Positions 50,284-59,565 of a stretch of 64,000 bases of DNA are shown one piece after another. This DNA comes from Aliivibrio sp. (GTDB lineage Bacteria > Pseudomonadota > Gammaproteobacteria > Enterobacterales > Vibrionaceae), in assembly GCA_016764915.1 (NCBI GenBank), contig JAESQY010000069.1:1-64000 (forward strand), written 5' to 3'. How positions within the stretch are numbered: position 1 is the first letter of the stretch; each line of letters begins with the position of its first letter. The notes beneath the pieces are model-generated. The model was not told where the DNA came from. It did not search any database and was given only the letters and a program-made list of their open reading frames with translations. The position numbers and the translations under genes are program-made.

Positions 50284-51041
50284 TACAATCTGCTCTGATC
50301 AAAATCATTATCGTTTAAGCCAACATTAACTTTGATGTTTTTAAACTGAATAAGGGTTTCACTGTTATTAATCGCGCTCTTGGTTACCATTTTTTGCGCC
50401 ATCCAATAATCACCAATTTTCTTGTGTCCGCCATACCAAGTGGTCTTCAATAAATGGCCCTGCTTAGAATAACGCTCAATTTTATGAACTAAATGAATAT
50501 CTTCAAGCACCCAAGTCACTCTTTTTTGATATGCAGAGCCAGTAGTATCATAAGGAATACTTTCAACAACATAGCAATTTACTTCTCCACATGGTTCCAT
50601 ACGTTGGAATGTATGGGCATCATCCTGAACTGACCGACTTTGCAAATCTTCATTAATCAGATCACTGCGCATAAAAGTCCCCTTGCTGGCTGACCCTGAA
50701 ATACGTCGAGTCAGGTTTGCATTAGGTAAATATAACCACATATCATCAGACAGTTTTGGGTCATCATAAGACCAAGTGAGATAACGTGTTCCTTTCACTT
50801 CAGCCGGCAGAAAAAACTCCATAAAGGATTTTCTTCCATCTTCTGTTCGAATTGACTCACTCTTTAGCAAACGTTTCAAAACGATATCATTTCGTTTAAT
50901 CAACATCACCATATCTTGTGTAACGTCTTTGCTCGATTCTGCTTCATCAAGCCACATCATCACCTCTGTACCCGTTGGAGCAGCCATTATAAGCGGAGCC
51001 CATAAACCGAGCAGAAGCGCAGCAATTTTATTGTGTTTCAT
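50283..51041 (-). CDS. LolA-like periplasmic protein (outer membrane lipoprotein-sorting family)
   Basis: This 252-residue protein has a signal peptide (MKHNKIAALLLGLWAPLIMA). The mature part shows FMEFFLPAEVKGTRYLTWSY, DMWLYLPNANLTRRISGS, LINEDLQSRSVQDD and QKRVTWVLEDIHLVHKIERYSKQG, matching the LolA-fold family found next to RND exporters (often annotated as outer membrane lipoprotein-sorting protein). It probably carries a hydrophobic compound across the periplasm between the RND pump and the outer-membrane barrel. The ribosome binding site GGGAGAA is clear; it lies 15 bases after the RND gene. Confidence 0.8.
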   Translation of the reverse strand: MKHNKIAALLLGLWAPLIMAAPTGTEVMMWLDEAESSKDVTQDMVMLIKRNDIVLKRLLKSESIRTEDGRKSFMEFFLPAEVKGTRYLTWSYDDPKLSDDMWLYLPNANLTRRISGSASKGTFMRSDLINEDLQSRSVQDDAHTFQRMEPCGEVNCYVVESIPYDTTGSAYQKRVTWVLEDIHLVHKIERYSKQGHLLKTTWYGGHKKIGDYWMAQKMVTKSAINNSETLIQFKNIKVNVGLNDNDFDQSRL

Positions 51042-51056
51042 CGTTTGATTCTCCCT

Positions 51057-53417
51057 TTATTCATTCGTTGCGAATAATGACTTTGTCTGCTCAGTTTTCA
51101 TTGGTTTAAAAATAAGTAATAAAGCTGGCAATAAAATTAAATCAGCAAGTAATGCCCAAGAAAATGCCATACCCGACATATAGCCGAACACGACGCTTTC
51201 ATTCAGCACTGATAACGTTAAAACTGAAAATCCTGTACTTAAAATAGTCGTGGTAAATACAAGTGGACGGCCCGCCTTCGTTATAGAATATCTAATGGCT
51301 TCTTCATAATTAGCACAGTGATCAAATGCCACTTTAAAACGACTTAAGAAATGAATGGTATCGTCGACTGCCACCCCTAGGATAAGAGGTGAGAAAATAA
51401 TTAATGACTGACTCAGTGGGATATCCAGCCACCCCATTAACCCCACAGAAACCGAAATAGGCAAAACATTCGGTAACAGTGATAACACACCCAAAGAAAA
51501 GGATTTAAGAACGACAATAAGCACTATCGCAATCGCTAAAAATGCCCAGATAAAGCTATCAAGCTGCCCTTTAGACAAATAATCTGACGTTTCTTTGATA
51601 TGTACAATTGGACCAGTTACCGATACCTGAATATCATTGTCAAAAGTTTCAGCAACATACTTATGCACATTTTCAATAATTTGATGACTTCCATCCGTCG
51701 ATACTGCTCGGGTACGTACCGCAATACGCAACTGACTTGAATCAAAGCTTACAAATTGGTCTAATAATTCACCGCCACCCATTTCATAAAGGAATAAATA
51801 GTCGTTCAGAGTTCCTTGTTCTTGGGGAAGTACAGCCCCTTCTTTCGGCTTAAGCAAACGGTTTGATTCTTTTACAACATCGGCCACTGAGCGTACAGTA
51901 ACGACATTTTCCATCTGCTTTAAAGCCACTACAAGTTGATCAAGCTTTGCTAAATTATCCACGGTCACTATCGACGTTTTATCATGACTTCTAAGCACGA
52001 TATCTAACGTCATCGCTCCCCCCATCTTCTGATCAATGAAGTCTGCATTCTGACGAAGTTGGGTTCTAGGGGATAGATTTTCAATTGGGCTAGTATCAAG
52101 ACTAACAAATAAGATCCCTGCAGACATTAACGCAGAACTGGCAAGAAATCCTATCGCCCAGTATTTAGGATGCTTTATCACTGTATCAGCCATTTTATCC
52201 AAGCTGATATCTACCCAGTCTTTCTTATGGCGATTCATCGACGAAATCGGCTTGCTGCCAAAAGAAAGGAGTGGGGGTACTAAGCAATAACTGAATAAAA
52301 GAGCGACAAAGACCCCTATTGCACAATAGACTCCAAGTTGACCGATCGGGATAATTTCTGTGCCTTGAAAAGCGAGAAAACCAATAGCCGTCGTTAGCGT
52401 TGTTAAAAAACAAGGCATCGCCACTTTTGAACTACCAGATATCAATGCTTGAGACTTCTCTTTTCCCGCAGCTAACTCATCCTGATAAGCACAACCGATA
52501 TGGATGCAATCAGCCATACCAATACACATGATCAAACTGGGTACGATGCTAACGAAAAATGTTAATTTCCAACCAATAAAACTAATTAACCCAAATACTG
52601 CGATGTTCGCCAATGCCATCACCAATAGAGGTACCCAAGTCAACCTAACTGAGCGGGTAAAGTACGCAATAACCAGCATTTCAAGTACCAAGGCAATAAG
52701 CCAAAGCTTCCCGGTTTCCTCATTGCTGATTTCTTCCATCTCCGCATCAAAGATAGGGTCACCAACCGCAACAATGCCTTTATCTTCATACTCTGGCTCA
52801 GATAACAATTGCTTAAAAGCTGGGGCTATTTGCTTACGAGGATCAACTTCATCTTTTGGATACGCATAAAACTCCACTAACATGCCGAGGTATTTTCCAT
52901 CCTCAGAGATAAATAAACCTTGGTATAATGGGTCATCTATCAACTCATTGATCTTAGTCATGAGCTCTTGCTGAGACTCTTTCCCTGATAAATAATGCTC
53001 AATAATAAGGGTACTCTCTGAAACAGAACGCATTTTTTCAAGGTTATGTATTCCTGTAGCCGCTTTTACAAAAGGGACACTCTTTTCTATGTCACGTGTA
53101 AGATCAGCAAATAGAGCGATACTGCTTTTAGGATCACCTTCCAACAATGGCATGGCGAGTACCACTGTATCCTCATTGTCAAAACTGGCTTTAAATTGCT
53201 CTATATCCTTTAATAGGGCTGAGTTTATTGGCAAAAAGCTTTCGTTACTATTATCAAACTCAAGCTTATTAAGTTGAGTAAAAAGCCCCGCCACAATTAA
53301 TAATGTTGCGATAATAACTAGGTATCGGTATTTAATGGTGAAACGTACCCACTTCTGAAAATGGAGATTAAAATAGGATTGATTTAGTGGGTCATCCTTT
53401 GTCCAAGGTGAGTTCAT
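51057..53417 (-). CDS. RND/MMPL-family exporter
   Basis: This 786-residue inner-membrane protein has the two-fold layout of RND pumps: one span near residues 31-48, a periplasmic domain, a block of five spans, then a second copy of the pattern. IMCIGMADCIHIGCAYQDEL in the first half and LGVAVDDTIHFLSRFKVAF in the second are the charged, sterol-sensing-like segments of the MMPL/patched-like branch. It should use the proton gradient to export a lipophilic product. It is the first gene of the trio and is preceded by a Fur box. Its position inside the NRPS cluster suggests it exports that product. Confidence 0.85.
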   Translation of the reverse strand: MNSPWTKDDPLNQSYFNLHFQKWVRFTIKYRYLVIIATLLIVAGLFTQLNKLEFDNSNESFLPINSALLKDIEQFKASFDNEDTVVLAMPLLEGDPKSSIALFADLTRDIEKSVPFVKAATGIHNLEKMRSVSESTLIIEHYLSGKESQQELMTKINELIDDPLYQGLFISEDGKYLGMLVEFYAYPKDEVDPRKQIAPAFKQLLSEPEYEDKGIVAVGDPIFDAEMEEISNEETGKLWLIALVLEMLVIAYFTRSVRLTWVPLLVMALANIAVFGLISFIGWKLTFFVSIVPSLIMCIGMADCIHIGCAYQDELAAGKEKSQALISGSSKVAMPCFLTTLTTAIGFLAFQGTEIIPIGQLGVYCAIGVFVALLFSYCLVPPLLSFGSKPISSMNRHKKDWVDISLDKMADTVIKHPKYWAIGFLASSALMSAGILFVSLDTSPIENLSPRTQLRQNADFIDQKMGGAMTLDIVLRSHDKTSIVTVDNLAKLDQLVVALKQMENVVTVRSVADVVKESNRLLKPKEGAVLPQEQGTLNDYLFLYEMGGGELLDQFVSFDSSQLRIAVRTRAVSTDGSHQIIENVHKYVAETFDNDIQVSVTGPIVHIKETSDYLSKGQLDSFIWAFLAIAIVLIVVLKSFSLGVLSLLPNVLPISVSVGLMGWLDIPLSQSLIIFSPLILGVAVDDTIHFLSRFKVAFDHCANYEEAIRYSITKAGRPLVFTTTILSTGFSVLTLSVLNESVVFGYMSGMAFSWALLADLILLPALLLIFKPMKTEQTKSLFATNE

Positions 53418-53460
53418 GCGTTTTTTCTCTCAGTATTAAGTTCCGATGATTATCCAACTT

Positions 53461-53479
53461 AATGATAATGATTGCTATT
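53461..53479. promoter_or_regulatory. Fur box upstream of the export operon
   Basis: AATGATAATGATTGCTATT matches the vibrio Fur pattern AATGANAATNATTNTCATT at all defined positions except two in the right arm. It lies 44 bases before the RND gene start, in the only sizeable gap of the cluster (53418-53588). Iron-bound Fur would repress the export and tailoring genes. Confidence 0.72.
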
Positions 53480-53516
53480 CACAATCGGGAGAGGTTTTAT
53501 CACTTAAGGTAATGAA

Positions 53517-53557
53517 TCGTGTGTTCTGTGTATCACAAAGCACACGATTTTATTTTT
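53517..53557 (+). terminator. Long hairpin with T tract facing the plus strand
   Basis: Bases 53517-53530 and 53534-53547 form a 14-position stem (one mismatch, one G-U) with a TAT loop, followed by TTTTATTTTTT. Both flanking genes are on the minus strand, so the polarity is unexpected. It may act weakly for the NRPS operon or end an antisense transcript. Confidence 0.5.
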
Positions 53558-53588
53558 TAGCAGAAGTTGATGGTGTCTTAAGAGACTG

Positions 53589-56500
53589 CTACTGAGGCGA
53601 AGTAAGGTAAGTCAAGGAGCTGAGATAATGTGACAGTAATTGATTATCAACAGCAGATAGTGTTAATTGCAAATCATTAAGGTAGGATTGTGTATGCTCA
53701 CATTTTACAGAGAGTGGGACTACCAACGAATGATCATTTTGCATCGCAGTATAAGGCAAGAGATTAGTCAATTCGGGATATTCGTTCAGCCACCCCATTA
53801 ATTTCTGTCGCCACTCTGTTGCGGGTATTCCTTCTAGCATCCTCCCTTGAACTGGCGTTGTCTCATACAGTGATTGCCAACTTTGCTTATTAGGGTTACT
53901 AAGGTGCCATATATTTCGACGATAACCCTGAACTTTTGCCTTAATGATGACTTGTGAAATTTCATCGGTGGCGGTGAGATCTGCAAGGACTGTAGAAATA
54001 GGGTATGCGCCCAATAAATCACAAGCTTGAACTGCCCGCCAAATGATGTCTTTTTGATTATTTAAACCAACTTTACAATCTCCAGTCATGCTAGCTAAAC
54101 GATAGATACTGATGTCTATCCCTTTCTCCATAGCCTGCAGACACAGTTGTTCGGCAACCCATTTACTTTGATTGTATCCTCCCACAAGCTGTTGCCAATT
54201 GGGCATTGGCATGGTTTCATCTATTTGGTCATACGATTGAGCCGCACTAATCAAACTCATCGTTGATATAAAGTCCATTGACTTTTTTACTGAGGTTGAT
54301 GCTAAGGAGATTAACCATTTTGTAGACTCTACATTAGCCGCTTTTAGTAAACCATAAGGGTAGGCAAAATTAACCAATGCTCCACAATGCACGATATGGT
54401 GAATAGATTCACACATATCTGACCAGTCGAACTCGGAAACACCCAGTTTAGGCTTAGCCAAATCGCCTTGAATAATAGTAAAACGGTTAGTGTAGCTGTC
54501 CTGCCATAAACACAGCTGCTTTAACTTATCGATGACACGTTGTTTGCCATTTTCAGTTGTCTCCGCCCTTACCACACAAACTATCTCGTGTTCGGTATAA
54601 CGTAAAATATTGGCACATAAGTGAGCGCCGACAAAACCTGTCGCTCCCGTTAACAACCAACGCTGTGATGATTTTGATGAAACTTTCAAAACGTCGACCG
54701 TAATGTCAATATCCAAAGAGGCTTCCTTATTTAGATCATACGTAGAAATAATATGACTGAATGGAATGGTCTGCCCTTTATCTGTCAGCTTGAGCCAATC
54801 AGCAAGCGCTTGCATAGAACTCAACTGATAAAACTCCGTCATCGCGAGGTTAATATTAAATTCCTTTTGAAGTTCACTAATGCACTGAGCAACGTTAAGT
54901 GAACTTCCACCCAATTCAAAAAAGCTACGCGCCAAAGAGGAGACGTTAGACTTAAGTACAGATTCAAGAACCTTTACTAATCTTGTTTCTTTCTCATCAT
55001 ATGCGCTGTATTCGTCATACGCTAATCCCGACAAGTTAAGCAGACATTTTTTATCTACTTTATTATTTGCTGTCAGTGGCCATGCCGCGAGTGCTGTAAA
55101 ATGCGCGGGTATAACGGCATTAGGTAATTGTTGCATCAATTGTTGGCGCATATAATCAAGCGCCATTGGCTGTCCCTGTTCTGTCAGATAAAAAGCGTGC
55201 AATGCCTTTACAGCCTGATTTTCCCAAACAGGCACGACTAACGCTTCTTTTATCCGTGGAATACTCGCCAATATACGCTCTATTTCTGTCAATTCGACTC
55301 GGACACCTCGGATCTTAATTTGCGAATCAATACGATCTAGAATATAAATATAATTATAATTATCTGCATTGCTTTGGCATTTATCACCACTTCGGTAATA
55401 CCTTTGATTATTTCGCATAATAAATCGTTCTTGAGTTAACTCAACACGTCGATGATAACCACGGGCAAGACCAGACTCTCCAATCAACAACTCTCCTGAA
55501 ACGCCTTGAGGTACATCATGACCACACTGGTCACACAACACAACTTGCACACCCGGTAAGACCAAGCCAATACTGTCCATCACTCTTGTTTCATGAGCCG
55601 GATTAACAATACAGAAAATGCTGGCTTCTGATGGGCCATAAAAATTAAAAAATAATCCTCTGTTTGACCATTCTTGAGCCAAATGTTCAGGACAGCGCTC
55701 CCCCCCTACACTCACTATTTTGAGTTCAGGTACTTTTTTACTATCAACATGCATTAATAACGCAGGAGGCAAGAAAATATTCGAAATGTGGTTTGAACGA
55801 ATAACCTCAGTAATCGCTGCCGGATTTCTGGTACGGTGGATATCATCAAATACCATGGTTCCACCACAAGCCAGAACCATCATCATCTCTAATATGGAGG
55901 CATCAAAACTCATTCCTGCACACTGCAAGAATCGATGCTGCTGATTATCCCGCTCCCTACCCTTAAATTCATTACGTAAGTATGCAAGACGATTAGCCAA
56001 GCCGCTATGAAGATTTAGTGAAGCTTTAGGCTTACCGGTTGAGCCTGATGTATATATTAAATATGCACCATCATTCAAAGAGAGTTCTGTTTTTTTATAC
56101 TCAACCAGATGAGGAAGAGTGTTTAAGGTTGAGTTAATACATGGTTTATTTCTCTCTTGACAATAAGCTTCTAAAAACTCAGGCACTTGAGTGCTTATAA
56201 GGATTAATGAAGCGTCACTGTCATCCAACATATTAACAATACGCTCTGCTGGATAATAAGTATCAAGACCAAGATAACAACCTCCCATCATCATAACAGC
56301 GAGCATATTGATTAACGAATGGTGGTCGTTTTCACTGTAACAAGCAATACAATCACCTTGGCTCACCCCATGATGCTTCAATAGCTGAATGACGTTATTA
56401 CTTGCTACCCATAACTCTTTATAGGTTAGTACGGTATTGGTTAATACATTATGTAGCGCTGGCTTATCGGGTTGGCCCTGCACCAATTCGAGAAAACGTT

Positions 56501-57866
56501 CAGGAACCATTTGTTCTTTTTCATCTTCAATAAAAACGACTTCATCACACTCAAAATCAGAAGACGTTGAGATTGATTGAAGGAGTACTTTTTCATCTTG
56601 TATTAATAATGACATCACATTAAAAATCGAACGAGCCAAAGAGTTCATCAATTTCTGACCCCACTTACTGGCATCAAAACGGATCTGAAGACGGAAAGTA
56701 TCGCCAGGCCAAGCATAAATAGCTATTGGGTAGCCAACCGATTCATGCGCGATAACAGGGGTCATGGTAAAAGCAGGCTCAATAGAGTTAGGCTCCTTTG
56801 ATTCTTCATATTGATAAACCGTCACCACCTCAAAGGGCTGACGATTATCCCAACCAGCACGTGCAATAATGTTCTTAAGCGGTAATCGATTGTGATTGAA
56901 ACACTCGCTTAGATCACTGTGTCGTGCTTTGAGATAATCATGATTACTTTGCTGCCAGTCAAATATCCAACCTTGAGGAATGGTATTTAATAAAGGACCA
57001 ACAATTCTGGCTTCATCACTCTGTGTCATATCACGCATCACTGTCGTCATACCTAAAACACAAGTATCTTCGTGTGTCCAACGCGACAGTACCAAACTAC
57101 ATGCTGACTGAAATACACTACTTTCGGAAATATGCAGACGCTGACATTGCGCTTGTATTTTCTGACGCCAATGTGAGTTTTGGCTCATCTCAATACTGCA
57201 CTCTCCTTCACCTATGTGTCCTGACTGACGATCTAGTCCTTTACCGGGGTTCATTTTACCCAGTTTTTGTGACCAAAATGTTTCCATGTCATCTAAGTTT
57301 AAAGAGTCAAGACGATGCAAATGAGTAGCTAATGAAGGTGCTGGTAAGCAATGTGTAGACTGACCTAATATTAACGTGGAATATGCATCTTTGAGATCAT
57401 TGGCCAGAACATTTAATGACCACCCATCCGTAATTAAATGGTGTATCGTCAATAGCATATAATGCTTTTCAGGTGTCACACGAATTAAACGAACACGAAA
57501 GAGAATTTGCCCCTCTAAGGAAAAGCCTGCGAATTTTTCTTGTTCAGCAAATGACTTGAAGCAAAAATCGTTCCTCTTACTGTTATCTTCAAACATCCAA
57601 GGAATGTTTACCGGATCCGCGGGAAGAACAACCTGATGAGCCTCTTTAAGATCTGTAAAATAAAACTGCGTTCTCAAAGCAGGGTGAGCTTGTACTACTA
57701 ACTCCCAAGCTTTACGATCGCATTTCTCGTCATATTTCCCGAGAATTTCCACCCCAAACTGTTCAACATAAAGTCCAGTTTCAGACTCTAAACACTGATT
57801 CAACATTCCAGACTGCATGGAAGTTAATGGAAAGACATCATCGACTATATCAAATAGCGGTTTCAT
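53589..57866 (-). CDS. NRPS: condensation-adenylation-PCP-thioester reductase
   Basis: This 1425-residue protein has a condensation domain (about 10-430; active site IHHLITDGWS, H142/H143/D147) and an adenylation domain (about 455-970; P-loop IYTSGSTGKPKAS, FYGPSEAS, YRSGDKC, and K in NNKVDKK). A carrier domain follows (about 985-1050; FFELGGSSLNV) and a NAD(P)-dependent reductase domain (about 1080-1425; LLTGATGFVGAH and YNQSK). The A-domain pocket read by hand is D-A-L-F-V-V-F-I-F-K; Asp235 is kept, so an alpha-amino acid with a hydrophobic side chain is likely. The reductase would release the chain as an aldehyde or alcohol. No epimerase or thioesterase domain is present. Its start overlaps the AT-ACP gene by 17 bases. 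Confidence 0.9.
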   Translation of the reverse strand: MKPLFDIVDDVFPLTSMQSGMLNQCLESETGLYVEQFGVEILGKYDEKCDRKAWELVVQAHPALRTQFYFTDLKEAHQVVLPADPVNIPWMFEDNSKRNDFCFKSFAEQEKFAGFSLEGQILFRVRLIRVTPEKHYMLLTIHHLITDGWSLNVLANDLKDAYSTLILGQSTHCLPAPSLATHLHRLDSLNLDDMETFWSQKLGKMNPGKGLDRQSGHIGEGECSIEMSQNSHWRQKIQAQCQRLHISESSVFQSACSLVLSRWTHEDTCVLGMTTVMRDMTQSDEARIVGPLLNTIPQGWIFDWQQSNHDYLKARHSDLSECFNHNRLPLKNIIARAGWDNRQPFEVVTVYQYEESKEPNSIEPAFTMTPVIAHESVGYPIAIYAWPGDTFRLQIRFDASKWGQKLMNSLARSIFNVMSLLIQDEKVLLQSISTSSDFECDEVVFIEDEKEQMVPERFLELVQGQPDKPALHNVLTNTVLTYKELWVASNNVIQLLKHHGVSQGDCIACYSENDHHSLINMLAVMMMGGCYLGLDTYYPAERIVNMLDDSDASLILISTQVPEFLEAYCQERNKPCINSTLNTLPHLVEYKKTELSLNDGAYLIYTSGSTGKPKASLNLHSGLANRLAYLRNEFKGRERDNQQHRFLQCAGMSFDASILEMMMVLACGGTMVFDDIHRTRNPAAITEVIRSNHISNIFLPPALLMHVDSKKVPELKIVSVGGERCPEHLAQEWSNRGLFFNFYGPSEASIFCIVNPAHETRVMDSIGLVLPGVQVVLCDQCGHDVPQGVSGELLIGESGLARGYHRRVELTQERFIMRNNQRYYRSGDKCQSNADNYNYIYILDRIDSQIKIRGVRVELTEIERILASIPRIKEALVVPVWENQAVKALHAFYLTEQGQPMALDYMRQQLMQQLPNAVIPAHFTALAAWPLTANNKVDKKCLLNLSGLAYDEYSAYDEKETRLVKVLESVLKSNVSSLARSFFELGGSSLNVAQCISELQKEFNINLAMTEFYQLSSMQALADWLKLTDKGQTIPFSHIISTYDLNKEASLDIDITVDVLKVSSKSSQRWLLTGATGFVGAHLCANILRYTEHEIVCVVRAETTENGKQRVIDKLKQLCLWQDSYTNRFTIIQGDLAKPKLGVSEFDWSDMCESIHHIVHCGALVNFAYPYGLLKAANVESTKWLISLASTSVKKSMDFISTMSLISAAQSYDQIDETMPMPNWQQLVGGYNQSKWVAEQLCLQAMEKGIDISIYRLASMTGDCKVGLNNQKDIIWRAVQACDLLGAYPISTVLADLTATDEISQVIIKAKVQGYRRNIWHLSNPNKQSWQSLYETTPVQGRMLEGIPATEWRQKLMGWLNEYPELTNLLPYTAMQNDHSLVVPLSVKCEHTQSYLNDLQLTLSAVDNQLLSHYLSSLTYLTSPQ

Positions 57867-59565
57867 TGGTTTCTCCTTGCGCTATTAAAGATGCTGCAAT
57901 TTGTTGCTGCTCTGCGGTTGTAAGTCGGCAAAGTGAAAAAGGCAGCACTTGCGGGCTCTTTTCTTTATGCGCATTCTGATCGGGTTTATTATTTACCTTG
58001 CTCTCCATTTCGGCTAATTCAATATATTGATACGCCTCAGATACCGTAAATTCTCCGCCACGGTTCGATATTTCACGCACCAAATCCAACAAATCAATCG
58101 AGCTACCACCTAAAGCAAAGAAGTTATCCTTACCCTTAAGTGCCTCTTCTTTTATCCCAAGAATACTTGACCATACATACCGTACATCAATTGTAGTTCC
58201 CTTAAGGGTTTCAATCGGTGCCGCTATATCTTTATCAATACGTTCCGTCATGACCAATTTTTGGCGGTAGGATTCAGCCCAAAAAGAGTGACGGTTAAGT
58301 GCAATTCCAGGCAGTGGTGCACGCCTTCCTAACGTGGGATTCCACTTATCCCAATCCACATTAAACCCATAACACCATAATTGTGCTAGAACACTAAACC
58401 ACTGTTTTTCTGTGTATATGGCTTCATTGTTAGGCCAACTAATAACACTGGACGTTTTACGGGCAATCAACGATGTTAATTGCTGTTTTGGTCCAATTTC
58501 AACAAATAATGCAGACGGGAAACGAGAAACAAGATGGCTCAATGCGTCATCAAACCTGACAGTATGTCTTAAATGAGAACCCCAATAGTCCGCACACATC
58601 GCTTGTTCTGTCGTAATATCAACAGCGGTTAAGTTACTCATCCATAAAAAAGAGGGCATTTTAGGAGAAGAGTTGGCAACTATTGCTTTAAACTCAGAAA
58701 GAATATGGTCCATGGATCGGCTGTGATAAGCATGAGATGTTTTCAACTGACTAAAACGTATCTGACCTTCTTCCAGTGCGGTGCACAACCAAGATAGATC
58801 ATTAATATCAATACTCAACACTAACTGATCTTTCGCATTACTGACTGCAATATCAACGCGTTCTTGCCAATTTGAGCCAAGAACCTTTGTTAATTGAGAT
58901 TGTTCGATATTACAAGCAAGCATTGCACCGGGCTTCGCACTGCTCATCAGACGACCGCGGTGATAAACTAATTCAAGGGCTGTGTTAAAGTCCCATACAT
59001 CTGCAAAACAAGCGGCGGCATATTCACCTAAGCTGTGACCTAGCATAGATATTGGAACAATATGTGTCTTTTTCCATAATTCCAGGCTGCTCATTGCCAA
59101 TATAAACAGCGCTGGTTGTGCCAATGCAGTATCAGCCAAACAACGATCATTCTCTTCACTTGAAACCATAAGCAGCGGCAAAAGATCGATATCATAGTGT
59201 ATTTTTAGAAAGTCACACCCTTGCTCAATTATTGCCCTCGCCTCTGGGTCAGTAACATAAAGCGCTGCAGCCATACCAGAATATTGGCTTCCCTGGCCAG
59301 TAAAAATGAAAATTAATTCATCGCAAAACTGGTCAACAACACTCACCTTTTTGAGTTGTTCTGCTGATGATTTAGATTGCTCCAGTACACAAGCAATTCG
59401 GTGATCAAACGCTTTTCGCGTGTGTCTTAATGTCCACTCGATATCAGCATATGTGTAATTTGATAATACGTCTGAGCGCGCAAATTCTGTCACGGTAGCG
59501 ATGCTCTGTGCCTTACTTGGTGTTGACCACTGAAAAATATGCAATCCATTATCTTTAGGCATCAT
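57850..59565 (-). CDS. Acyltransferase-ACP didomain protein (split PKS)
   Basis: The start at 59565 follows GAGGGG and lies inside the end of the ketosynthase gene, so translation is coupled. The 571-residue product has a type I PKS acyltransferase (FTGQGSQYSGMA; nucleophile in GHSLGEYAAACFA; HAYHSRSM) and a C-terminal acyl carrier domain (FFALGGSSIDLLDLV). HAYH is close to the HAFH signature of malonyl-CoA-specific domains, so malonyl is the likely extender. No ketoreductase, dehydratase or enoylreductase is present, so the beta-keto group should remain. It must work with the stand-alone ketosynthase encoded just upstream. Confidence 0.88.
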   Translation of the reverse strand: MMPKDNGLHIFQWSTPSKAQSIATVTEFARSDVLSNYTYADIEWTLRHTRKAFDHRIACVLEQSKSSAEQLKKVSVVDQFCDELIFIFTGQGSQYSGMAAALYVTDPEARAIIEQGCDFLKIHYDIDLLPLLMVSSEENDRCLADTALAQPALFILAMSSLELWKKTHIVPISMLGHSLGEYAAACFADVWDFNTALELVYHRGRLMSSAKPGAMLACNIEQSQLTKVLGSNWQERVDIAVSNAKDQLVLSIDINDLSWLCTALEEGQIRFSQLKTSHAYHSRSMDHILSEFKAIVANSSPKMPSFLWMSNLTAVDITTEQAMCADYWGSHLRHTVRFDDALSHLVSRFPSALFVEIGPKQQLTSLIARKTSSVISWPNNEAIYTEKQWFSVLAQLWCYGFNVDWDKWNPTLGRRAPLPGIALNRHSFWAESYRQKLVMTERIDKDIAAPIETLKGTTIDVRYVWSSILGIKEEALKGKDNFFALGGSSIDLLDLVREISNRGGEFTVSEAYQYIELAEMESKVNNKPDQNAHKEKSPQVLPFSLCRLTTAEQQQIAASLIAQGETNETAI

